NCBI GenBank assembly: GCA_905372035.1
Contig: CAJPNN010000070.1
Span: forward strand, 1-6,128
Length of the DNA: 6,128 nucleotides
Reading direction: 5' to 3'
Origin: Bacillota bacterium
Lineage (GTDB): Bacteria > Bacillota > Clostridia > Peptostreptococcales > Anaerovoracaceae
Position numbers and translations under genes: made by a program. This document shows, in pieces, positions 1 through 6,018 of this stretch; within the stretch, counting starts at the first letter, position 1, and every line of letters starts with the position of its first letter. The notes below the pieces were generated by a model. The model had not been told where the DNA came from, ran no database searches, and worked only from the letters and a program-made list of their open reading frames with translations.

Positions 1-210
1 GCAGCCTGTCCTGTCAATATGTTTGCATATATTGATAACACAATACAAATGGTTCGCGACTCTAAGCATTGTATTTTATGTGCCGAGTGCTATCATCACT
101 GTCCTGCAAAAGCTGTTATACATCCATATATCGATGTTGCAAGAAAGAGACTTTCGGACGGTTTTGCAGAACTTGAAAATCCACAATCTGAAATTTTTTA
201 TAAGACATAA
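1..210 (+). CDS. 4Fe-4S dicluster ferredoxin-domain protein, C-terminal fragment
   Basis: The frame is open from the first base of the window, so the gene starts outside it; the ATG at base 19 is internal. The visible 69 residues begin with A-A-C-P, the end of a first cluster motif (the CP of CxxCxxCxxxCP). A complete second motif follows at fragment residues 24-35, with cysteines at 24, 27, 30 and 34 and proline at 35. This spacing is the classic bacterial-type 4Fe-4S ferredoxin fold, which carries electrons in the cytoplasm. About 34 residues follow the last cysteine, so the domain sits near the C-terminus. Whether the rest is a small ferredoxin, a flavodoxin fusion or a larger oxidoreductase cannot be told. 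It converges with the minus-strand gene ending at 345. I see no clear intrinsic terminator after its stop. Confidence 0.85.
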   Translation, partial: AACPVNMFAYIDNTIQMVRDSKHCILCAECYHHCPAKAVIHPYIDVARKRLSDGFAELENPQSEIFYKT

Positions 211-278
211 GTCACATGATTTTTCTCATCATTACTATCCATTTTTTCTCATCTGATTACTAGCATAAAAAAACAAAA

Positions 279-323
279 CTATATATTCTGAAACATGTTA
301 AGCTATATATCCTAAAACATGTT
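279..323. repeat. Two tandem 24-bp repeats around AACATGTT
   Basis: Two copies of a 21-base unit lie at 279-299 and 303-323, a period of 24 bases. They start CTATATAT and end AAACATGTT, and they differ at two positions (19 of 21 identical). Each contains the 8-bp palindrome AACATGTT; in the second copy it extends to AAACATGTTT. They lie in the spacer between the convergent ferredoxin-type gene and the 126-residue gene. They could be a paired protein-binding site or a small intergenic repeat. Nothing in the sequence decides this. Confidence 0.7.
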
Positions 324-344
324 TAATAGTTGGTTTTTTAATTT

Positions 345-725
345 TCACTTAAGCCTATTAACATCTTTCAAAACTATAGATTTTCCATCATAATCGTTTT
401 TCAGTTGAACTTCTTTTTCCTTAACCGATAGGTTGTTATACCGGTGTTCCGGACTTGTATATTTCCCCACTTTATCTGGACCCTCCATTACATAAAATAT
501 ATAAAACTCAATTCCACAGACTAATCCGGAATAGTCAACCTCTTCATACAAAGGTGAACCCAAGCATTTTATTAAAGTCTCAAAGTTCGCTTCCGGCCTT
601 TTAATAAAGCTGATGCCCGGATATCTTGTATCTTCTTTTATTATAAAATGAGGGTGATTTTCAATTTTTGCCCAGTCATTAACTGGCTCAATAAGCGGTA
701 TCCACTGACCATGACACAGAATCAT
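345..725 (-). CDS. Hypothetical protein, 126 residues, unrecognised family
   Basis: I do not recognise this protein. It is soluble-looking and mixed in charge, with no signal peptide, no membrane segment and no obvious catalytic motif. It has an aromatic-rich middle (residues about 66-80, including FYIFYVMEG) and a lysine-rich C-terminal third. It begins 15 bases after the stop of the GNAT gene on the same strand, so the two are probably co-transcribed. The purine-rich AAGGAAG touches the ATG, which is unusually close for a ribosome binding site. The frame has a stop six codons upstream and no other start there, so this is the only upstream-proximal start. Translational coupling to the acetyltransferase is one explanation. 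The composition looks like a real gene. A small accessory, immunity-type or substrate-related role is possible, but nothing supports a specific one. Confidence 0.65.
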   Translation of the reverse strand: MILCHGQWIPLIEPVNDWAKIENHPHFIIKEDTRYPGISFIKRPEANFETLIKCLGSPLYEEVDYSGLVCGIEFYIFYVMEGPDKVGKYTSPEHRYNNLSVKEKEVQLKNDYDGKSIVLKDVNRLK

Positions 726-740
726 CTTCCTTAAAGAACA

Positions 741-1184
741 TTAGGCAAGCCATTGTATAAACGCAATCTTATCTTCGCTATTATACCCGGCATTTTTGTA
801 AAAATTTAATGTGCTTTCATTTTTTGTCCCTGTTAGCAACATCATCTTATAGCAATCATTCTGTATAGCTATATCCTTTGCGTAATTAAGGCACTCTGAT
901 GCAAATCCTTTTCCACGATATTCCTTGTTTGTAACTACATTTTCAATAAATGCATATGGACGGATATCTCTGGTCAGGTTCGGCACAATAACACAAACGC
1001 ACGATGAAACTATTTTGCCATCTACCTCATTAACTATAACATGATGATTTACGTCTTTAATAATTGTATTCCATGTAATTTCTAAATGTCGTGAATTATT
1101 TGGAATATTGTCTTCATGTAAATATATGTATAAATTCAATAATTCATATAAATCATCTTTCACTGCTTCTCTTATCACAATCAT
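741..1184 (-). CDS. GNAT-family N-acetyltransferase
   Basis: This 147-residue protein has the length and layout of a single-domain GNAT enzyme, which moves an acetyl group from acetyl-CoA to an amine. The N-terminal strand and helix (IREAVKDDLYELLNLY, residues 4-19) match the family's opening. The acetyl-CoA pyrophosphate loop is RGKGFA at 90-95 (the R/Q-x-x-G-x-G/A motif), preceded by the strand FIENVVTNKEY. The family's closing FYKNAGY is at 128-134, where the tyrosine is often the general acid. The substrate cannot be read from sequence. The ATG at 1184 has GAGGG only one base upstream, whereas the in-frame GTG at 1178 has it seven bases upstream. The true protein may therefore start at the GTG and be 145 residues. 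It lies 30 bases after the pseudogene stop and 15 bases before the 126-residue gene, probably as an operon with the latter. Confidence 0.9.
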   Translation of the reverse strand: MIVIREAVKDDLYELLNLYIYLHEDNIPNNSRHLEITWNTIIKDVNHHVIVNEVDGKIVSSCVCVIVPNLTRDIRPYAFIENVVTNKEYRGKGFASECLNYAKDIAIQNDCYKMMLLTGTKNESTLNFYKNAGYNSEDKIAFIQWLA

Positions 1185-1185
1185 A

Positions 1186-1190
1186 CCCTC
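1186..1190 (-). promoter_or_regulatory. Ribosome binding site that questions the GNAT start
   Basis: On the minus strand this reads GAGGG. It is one base from the ATG at 1184 but seven bases from the in-frame GTG at 1178-1176. Normal spacing favours the GTG, which would make the protein begin at isoleucine-arginine-glutamate, as many GNAT proteins do. Confidence 0.5.
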
Positions 1191-1214
1191 ACTACTTCAA
1201 ATTTGTCAGCTAAA

Positions 1215-2071
1215 TTATCTCACCACAATCCAATTTCCGTCTCGCTTTGAGCCGATTCTTTCTATCATCTTCTTTTCTTGCAAAGACTTAAATGTTCTTT
1301 CGATAGTCCTCTTTGTTACACCTATTTTTTCTGCAAGTTCAGCTGATGTTATATTTGGATTTTCTATCAAAAGTTCTATTACTTTCTTTTCGGTCTTGTT
1401 CAAAACGACATTCAAACCGACATTTTTGTTTTCCATTTGGTTTATTACTTCTTTTTTAAAGGGAATGGTACATCTAATATAATTGTTTTCAATTTCAAAA
1501 ACGCCTTTCCCATATTTTTCTACAATCGTTGGAATGCCGTGCCCGGTATGTTCAGTAAGTCCCCATATTTAAAAATATTCTCATCAGTGTGGCATTTCTG
1601 GGTTTACTTATTCCGTCAAAGAATTGCTCTTTTGTCATTCCGCTAGCAAGACCACCATGAGAAACTATCTCAAGTCCGTTATGAAACATTGAAATTTGCG
1701 GCTCTGTAATTGTCCAATCGTTATGAACTAAAGCGTTAAGAATTGCCTCATTAACACAGTCAAAATCAAATAGATATGTGTCTTTCCTCGGTCTGACTGT
1801 CGTATCGGAAATACATATATTTTCAGCCTGCAATCTGTTCTTTATTTTTCCATAGGTTGTTAAAATACACCCGTAACCGTAATCACTTCTTTCAGATATT
1901 GAAGCTTTGTTTTCTCCTTGGAACTTCACAAAAATAAACGGAATATTATTCTGTCCGATAATAATTCTGCCAATAAATTATATTCTCCGGCTTCATTTTT
2001 TAAATTCAAATTCGTTTCAAAAGATTTATCTTCTAAATGGTAATTTTTTCGGAATAATATATCTTAAGCTC
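1215..2071 (-). pseudogene. Decayed ATP-binding/winged-helix regulator, paralogue of the gene at 2181-3566
   Basis: The remains of an AlbA_2/ATPase/winged-helix protein run across several frames. Reading leftward from about 2071: ELKIYYSEKITI; then, shifted near 2030, LEDKSFETNLNLKNEAGEYN and LLAELLSD; then, shifted near 1951, NNIPFIFVKFQGENK and on to the ATP-binding N-box NEAILNALVHNDW and PRNATLMRIFLNMG. At the four-base G run 1561-1564 the frame shifts again and continues LTEHTGHGIPTIVEKYGKGV. It then runs into a VG-type linker and a winged helix (about residues KTEKKVIELL to GNWIVVR) ending at 1215. Each piece aligns by eye with the intact neighbour, for example EYNLLAELLSD with KYNLMAQLLSD. 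The first two shifts look like a missing base, the third like an extra base. The N-terminal AlbA_2 domain is absent. The GTG at 1929 and ATG at 1436 could in principle begin fragments, the latter a stand-alone 73-residue winged helix, but neither has a convincing ribosome site. Confidence 0.85.
1401..1424 (-). repeat. Two 12-nt linker repeats in the pseudogene
   Basis: On the minus strand AATGTCGGTTTG is followed directly by AATGTCGTTTTG (11 of 12 identical), encoding NVGL-NVVL just before the winged helix. The repeat sits where the intact paralogue has its 12-nt VG repeats, but the base sequence differs. I found no second copy of it elsewhere in the window. Confidence 0.75.
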
Positions 2072-2180
2072 TCATTTTTGTATTCATTTGTAAAGCCACT
2101 TTAAGCTATTATGGATTTAGCCTGATTATCCGTTTTTTTCTGTTTATTCGAATTTTTGCAAGCATATTGCAGGTATGAAA

Positions 2181-3566
2181 TTATCCCTTAACTTTCCAAT
2201 AGCCTGTCTTGTTAGACCCTACTCGTTCTATATAATCATTCTTCTTCAAAAATCTAATGTTATTTTCGATAGCGGTTAATCCTATACCTATAATTTTGGA
2301 TAATTGTGCTTGAGTTACATTAGGGTTGTTTCTTATTTCTTCTAAAATCTGTTTTCGCCTTGAGTTTAAAGGCTTTTTATCCCCTACTTTATTACCCACA
2401 TTATCTCCCACCTTATTTATCCAGTTAAAAGGAAGGTTTACAGCTATTGAGTTTTCCCTGAAATCAAATACATCTTTACCGTATATATCTATGATTTTAG
2501 GCACACCTCTTCCGGAACGCTCGCTAATATGGAGCTGTAAAAATATATCTGATAATTTTCGATTTACAGGAACAGACTCCCCCATATAAAAACCTTCCAT
2601 AGTTTGCTTAGGATCAAGCGTTCCTCGTGATAAAATTTCAACCCTGTTACTATATACCGTAATCATCGGAGCATTACCATCAATCCACTTATTATGAACA
2701 AAAGCATTTATAACGGCTTCTCTGAAAGCACTCATATCGAAAAGAGCAACATCTTTTCTTGTAGTAATTCTTCTGCTTTCATCCGCTTGTATTATGTTTA
2801 TAACATCAGCATATTCCAATACTTTCTCCAAGCTTAACAAAATACATGTGTTACCAAATTCCTTTACAGAAAATAAATGACTCGCTTTTGTTTCTCCATT
2901 GAAAACAGACACTCTAACAGGGATATGACTGTTATCTGATAAAAGTTGTGCCATCAGATTGTATTTACCGTCTTTTGTAAGTAGCCCAAGATTTTTCTTA
3001 AAAGTTTCAGTTTTAAGACTAAGTCCTCTGCCGGCGTAATAAGTAAAAAGTCTTTCAAATGTTAAGTTTTGGTAATCCGACTCAATGTTTTCTATTGTTT
3101 TTTCCTTATCTCTTAGACTTTCAAATAATCTCGCTTCTCTATCAGGATATTTTGCAACATTAACTTTACTTGAACCAATTCTAATATATCGAATACCATC
3201 AAATGATGTAGGTATATTTTTAGCTTTAGGAATTTCTAATAAAACCACTCTCTTTCCTTCAAAAATCACTTCATGAAATGAAAAAGATACATCCGGCATT
3301 GTTTGTCTTGCCAAGTAGTGTTCCAAAGGTTCTTTTTTTACATCTTTTCTAAAATCAAATTTAGTCCCGACAATTTCATGAGTTTCATCATTTACACCCC
3401 AAATAAGATATGCAAATTCTTTTCTACAAATCGCTGCTGCATTTGATAAAGCAGATATGTATTCACCAATACCATGAGCCTCAAACCAATTTTCTTTAAA
3501 TTCAAAGCATTCTTCCTCTGAACGGTAATCTATAATATCTTTTATAATTTTAATGTACTTATCCAT
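2181..3566 (-). CDS. AlbA_2 (Schlafen-type) domain / GHKL-like ATP-binding / winged-helix protein
   Basis: This 461-residue protein belongs to the ATP-binding, transcriptional-regulator-like family with an N-terminal AlbA_2 domain (COG2865 type). The AlbA_2 domain covers about residues 15-135: FEFKEN at 21-26, ISALSNAA at 37-44, LIWGVND at 54-60. A middle region (about 166-255) precedes the ATP-binding part, with N-box-like FREAVINAFVHN at 281-292 (E283, N287, H291) and glycine-rich SGRGVPKI at 351-358. A VG-rich linker at 384-398 leads to a winged helix at about 402-460, so DNA binding is likely. I chose the ATG at 3566 because the N-terminus fits the family there, GGGGG lies eight bases upstream, and the probable promoter lies just behind it. 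A 25-codon in-frame extension to 3641 would start upstream of that promoter and lacks a ribosome site. The frame is intact. The biological role (regulator, or part of phage defence or stress control) is not settled by sequence. Confidence 0.9.
   Translation of the reverse strand: MDKYIKIIKDIIDYRSEEECFEFKENWFEAHGIGEYISALSNAAAICRKEFAYLIWGVNDETHEIVGTKFDFRKDVKKEPLEHYLARQTMPDVSFSFHEVIFEGKRVVLLEIPKAKNIPTSFDGIRYIRIGSSKVNVAKYPDREARLFESLRDKEKTIENIESDYQNLTFERLFTYYAGRGLSLKTETFKKNLGLLTKDGKYNLMAQLLSDNSHIPVRVSVFNGETKASHLFSVKEFGNTCILLSLEKVLEYADVINIIQADESRRITTRKDVALFDMSAFREAVINAFVHNKWIDGNAPMITVYSNRVEILSRGTLDPKQTMEGFYMGESVPVNRKLSDIFLQLHISERSGRGVPKIIDIYGKDVFDFRENSIAVNLPFNWINKVGDNVGNKVGDKKPLNSRRKQILEEIRNNPNVTQAQLSKIIGIGLTAIENNIRFLKKNDYIERVGSNKTGYWKVKG
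2382..2417 (-). repeat. Three 12-nt repeats encoding the VG linker
   Basis: On the minus strand the units are AATAAGGTGGGA (2406-2417), GATAATGTGGGT (2394-2405) and AATAAAGTAGGG (2382-2393), giving NKVG-DNVG-NKVG, then DKK. They join the ATP-binding region to the winged helix. Bases 2381-2402 match 3575-3596, next to the gene's own start, at 21 of 22 positions. The match is therefore of DNA and not only of the encoded residues. Confidence 0.9.
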
Positions 3567-3574
3567 AAATTTAA

Positions 3575-3628
3575 CCCCCACTTTATTACCCACATTTATT
3601 ATAACATAAGTGGGGGATAAAGTGGGGG
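3575..3628. repeat. Inverted repeat flanking the regulator promoter, candidate operator
   Basis: The left arm CCCCCACTTTATTACCCAC (3575-3593) and right arm GTGGGGGATAAAGTGGGGG (3610-3628) are inverted copies matching at 17 of 19 positions, separated by 16 bases. Each arm holds two head-to-tail copies of a GTGGGGGATAAA-like unit, so four units surround the -10 box. The right arm lies upstream of the likely transcription start and would not be transcribed from this promoter, which points to a site recognised as DNA and not an RNA hairpin. Because the same unit recurs inside the gene, the likeliest binder is the gene's own winged-helix product; that is inference. Confidence 0.7.
3598..3606 (-). 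promoter_or_regulatory. Extended -10 promoter of the AlbA_2 regulator gene
   Basis: The minus strand reads TGTTATAAT, a consensus TATAAT (3603-3598) preceded by the TGn extension. Extended -10 promoters need little or no -35 element, and none is evident, since CCCACT lies at 17-base spacing inside the repeat arm. Transcription would start near 3591, giving a leader of about 25 bases before the ATG at 3566. The box sits in the spacer between the two inverted arms. Confidence 0.6.
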
Positions 3629-3641
3629 ATATTTTTATCAT

Positions 3642-4062
3642 TTAACTTGTAATTATAAAACAATTTTCATCAAAAACTTAAAGATATTACAGCCCAACGA
3701 GAAAATAGATATTGAGTTGCTAGATAAAATAAACACTCTTAAAAAATATATAAATTATTTGGTTTGTGGTGGAGATATGGTGATATATGCCAAGTTTTTA
3801 CTGTTTGACAAATATATAAGGAAGAATTATACACTTTGCTTAATAAGAAACTTTGCAAGCATTCTTTCAAGCACAGCAATCAAAAAACGGCTATCTTAAA
3901 GGGTTTATAGTCTGTTTTTAACTATTCCCACTCTTTATATAAAACCTGCTAACTATTATAAAATAAGCATTTACAAGACTTTTATTTATGTCCATTATAT
4001 ATTTTCATCATTTTTATAGGTGCTTTATGAGCAAAATACTTCAAAAGTACTTCATAGAGCTT
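3642..4062. other. Spacer of about 420 bases with no supportable gene
   Basis: This stretch separates the regulator's promoter from the stop of the OLD nuclease gene. On the plus strand a frame is open through 3899. It contains LQPNEKIDIELLDKINTLKK and, after GGTGGAG and an ATG at 3777, MVIYAKFLLFDKYIRKNY, ending KKRLS. It resembles no family I know, is very AT-rich, and runs against the local gene direction. It may be the remnant of a lost gene or chance. No tRNA, insertion-sequence end or CRISPR repeat is seen. An imperfect hairpin at 4022-4060 is listed separately. Confidence 0.5.
4022..4060 (-). terminator. Imperfect hairpin just after the OLD nuclease stop
   Basis: GCTTTATGA (4022-4030) pairs with TCATAGAGC (4052-4060) at 8 of 9 positions, and an inner TACTT-CAA-AAGTA stem lies between them. 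It begins two bases after the nuclease stop. On the minus strand no U-run follows, so it is a weak intrinsic terminator at best. It could instead protect the mRNA end. Confidence 0.3.
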
Positions 4063-5787
4063 TTAATCTCCATTGATATCTTCAATAATTGCATTTTTAA
4101 TTTTATTAAAACTTTCAGGATAATTCCTAGGCTTTAAGTCTTCTATTATTTTTAAAATATTTTCGCGTTTTTTTATAGCTTTATAATTTGCTTCTAATAG
4201 AATCTTTGTATCCTGAACGCCAGAATCTATATTTAAAATATCATAATATTTACTTTTAGCTACTGACGAACAAACTAAATCAATCTCTAAACAATACATC
4301 ATAGAATAAAAGTGCTGTGTTCTAATTAACTCAAAAAATTTTCTGTACCCATTGGCTTTCTCTAATTTACTAAGGTCATTCCCAAATGCATCATTAATTA
4401 TTCTACGTTTCGAATCAAGACTCGTTATTGTATTCTTATATTCTGGAAAGCCATTTTTATTTCTACTATCTTCTACTTTATCATTTTTATAATCAAAGAA
4501 AAAATCATAATCAACTACCACTGAAAATGGAACTGAAAGTTCTTTTAATAAATAGTATAAATAAACTAAATTATTTACACCATCAAGAGCTATAAAAGAC
4601 ACATCAGCAATTGAGTCTACAATGTATGGCCTAATTATTTTTTCTAAAACATACGCATCAATAGGACTTTCACAGATAACAACATGCTTTGCGAAAAAAA
4701 ACTCACTGTTTTTTAAATGAAAAAAATTATAGTGTGCAGATTCTTTGATACCATACTTATCCCAAAAATCACTGGGAACTTGCTTGATTGATGAAATAAA
4801 TGCTCTATTAGAATCTGATTTCCTTTTGACCAATAATATATTTTCGTGTTTTAACTCATCGATCAATACTGTTGAATGAGTAGTAAAAATAGTCTGAACC
4901 TCAGATTCCGACATATTCATAGATAGTGATTGTATAAATCTTTTTTGAGCTTGAGGATGTAAGTTTGTTTCTGGCTCTTCAATCCCTAAAATTATATCTT
5001 TGTCTTCTATTAGGGCATATGCTCTATACATAGCAATAATAGCCAAACTCTTTGTTCCACTTCCCCATTCTTTTAATAAATGATTACTAAAAGATTCATT
5101 TATTGATAATTCAACATAATTTAATATTGATGTATAATCCATGTTGTTAGGAAAATCAATTTTAAAATCGATATTCTTATTTTGCATATATAATCCGCTA
5201 AGATATTTTTCCAATTTACATAATATAGAGTCATGAACTCTTCTACTTGCCCTCTTAATATCAGATGATATTGTATCTCTATTTTTTGTATATTGATTTA
5301 AGTAACTTGTAATTAGTTTAGTGAAAATTGTATTTTCTCCCCATACGATATCATGATTTGTTCTCTCAGCTGGGATATATACATATGACATATACCTATT
5401 TATTTCTTCTATGAAACTCTCTAAATTCTGAATTGTCTCCTTATGGTTACCTTTGATAACAGATAACTTTCTTTTATTATCACTGTATGAATACATCAAT
5501 TCTACAGTTATCTCATTCTCGAAAATATATTTTCTCAATAATTCACTTTTACTTGAAATATCTTCTATTGTAAGAATTATGTATGAATTATTTCTTGTCG
5601 CATATTGATGAGTTTTGTCAAGAAAAAATTTTTTCTCCTCATCAAAATTAAAAACACTATTCAATGCCCTTAATACCCCTGTTTTTCCAGCGTTATTTTC
5701 ACCAACAATCGCGGTAATATCCTTCATTTCAAAAGAAGCTTCTTTAATAGAACGAAACTTTTTAATGCTAATACTTCTAATTCTCAT
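4063..5787 (-). CDS. OLD-family ATP-dependent endonuclease (AAA ATPase plus TOPRIM, GajA-like)
   Basis: This 574-residue protein joins an SMC/ABC-like ATPase to a TOPRIM nuclease domain. ATPase motifs: Walker A GENNAGKT at 29-36, signature-like WGSGTKSL at 241-248, Walker B IILGIEEPETNLHP at 265-278 with E270/E271, and H-loop TTHST at 302-306. TOPRIM motifs: ICESPIDAYVLEKI at 371-384 (acidic E373), ALDG at 400-403 and VVDYDFFFD at 424-432, where D426 and D428 form the DxD metal site; CLEIDL at 499-504 may supply another acidic residue. All key residues look present, so it should be active. OLD proteins cut DNA under nucleotide control. GajA of the Gabija anti-phage system has similar length and order, but it pairs with a UvrD-like helicase that is not seen here. 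A single-gene (class 1) OLD protein, or a system with its partner outside the window, is possible. GAGGAAAG, four bases before the ATG, fixes the start. Confidence 0.9.
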   Translation of the reverse strand: MRIRSISIKKFRSIKEASFEMKDITAIVGENNAGKTGVLRALNSVFNFDEEKKFFLDKTHQYATRNNSYIILTIEDISSKSELLRKYIFENEITVELMYSYSDNKRKLSVIKGNHKETIQNLESFIEEINRYMSYVYIPAERTNHDIVWGENTIFTKLITSYLNQYTKNRDTISSDIKRASRRVHDSILCKLEKYLSGLYMQNKNIDFKIDFPNNMDYTSILNYVELSINESFSNHLLKEWGSGTKSLAIIAMYRAYALIEDKDIILGIEEPETNLHPQAQKRFIQSLSMNMSESEVQTIFTTHSTVLIDELKHENILLVKRKSDSNRAFISSIKQVPSDFWDKYGIKESAHYNFFHLKNSEFFFAKHVVICESPIDAYVLEKIIRPYIVDSIADVSFIALDGVNNLVYLYYLLKELSVPFSVVVDYDFFFDYKNDKVEDSRNKNGFPEYKNTITSLDSKRRIINDAFGNDLSKLEKANGYRKFFELIRTQHFYSMMYCLEIDLVCSSVAKSKYYDILNIDSGVQDTKILLEANYKAIKKRENILKIIEDLKPRNYPESFNKIKNAIIEDINGD

Positions 5788-5797
5788 TTTTCTTTCC

Positions 5798-5866
5798 TCA
5801 ACTATACTTCTTAAAATTTTCAGCTTGTTCTAATACTTCTTTATAAACCCACTCAATAATTACCAT
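5798..5866 (-). CDS. Possible 22-residue leader peptide upstream of the OLD nuclease
   Basis: An ATG at 5866 opens a frame reading MVIIEWVYKEVLEQAENF and four more residues to a TGA at 5800-5798. The stop overlaps the nuclease's ribosome binding site GAGGAAAG (5799-5792), an arrangement typical of translational coupling. The peptide would form an amphipathic helix. No good ribosome site precedes its ATG, and the frame stays open for about 14 more codons upstream, so it could also be the worn-down tail of a lost gene. The call rests on position and composition only. Confidence 0.3.
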   Translation of the reverse strand: MVIIEWVYKEVLEQAENFKKYS

Positions 5867-5917
5867 AGCATATTTGTTTCTTTTATATACTATCAGTATC
5901 TATTAAGTTTCTAAAAT

Positions 5918-5941
5918 CAGGCGTTTTTATGCCTGTTTTTT
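5918..5941 (+). terminator. Intrinsic-terminator-like hairpin
   Basis: CAGGC (5918-5922) and GCCTG (5931-5935) form a 5-bp stem with an 8-base loop, followed on the plus strand by six T. On the minus strand it is followed by ATTTT, so it may also work, more weakly, for the gene ending at 6019. It would then separate that gene from the OLD nuclease and place the nuclease promoter between about 5867 and 5917. A weak candidate there is TTTAGA, 17 bases, TAGTAT on the minus strand. Confidence 0.55.
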
Positions 5942-5959
5942 GTAGTTTTTAAGTTTTTT

Positions 5960-5988
5960 AGTATCAAAACAGTATCAATATTGATACT
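5960..5988. repeat. 18-bp perfect palindrome with an extra half-site, candidate operator
   Basis: AGTATCAATATTGATACT at 5971-5988 is a perfect palindrome. A further half-site AGTATCAAAA starts at 5960, exactly 11 bases (about one helical turn) away, and a bare AGTATC occurs at 5895-5900. Such spacing suits a dimeric regulator or recombinase binding on one face of the DNA. It lies between the gene ending at 6019 and the OLD nuclease; the protein that binds is unknown. Confidence 0.6.
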
Positions 5989-6018
5989 ACAGTAGAAATG
6001 ATTTTCTTTGGACAAGCA

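Noticed and set aside
1108..1646. Plus-strand frames opposite the GNAT gene and the pseudogene
   Set aside because: They are antisense shadows with hydrophobic, phenylalanine/serine-rich composition and no family resemblance.
1552..1929. Stand-alone 125-residue protein from a GTG at 1929
   Set aside because: It is the middle piece of the frameshifted paralogue; homology continues in other frames on both sides, and the GTG has no convincing ribosome site.
2106..2180. Intrinsic terminator between the regulator gene and the pseudogene (GGAT...ATCC followed by T7 on the plus strand)
   Set aside because: The stem is only 4 bp and the T-run is on the strand opposite to the genes.
3575..3628. CRISPR-like or minisatellite array
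   Set aside because: There are only four short units in two orientations around a promoter, with no unique spacers and no cas genes.
3567..3641. In-frame N-terminal extension of the AlbA_2 protein to an ATG at 3641
   Set aside because: It would start upstream of the TG-extended -10 box, has no ribosome site and encodes the operator arms; the family N-terminus fits the ATG at 3566.
4063..5787. Complete Gabija system
   Set aside because: Only the GajA-like component is present; no UvrD-like helicase gene is found in the window.
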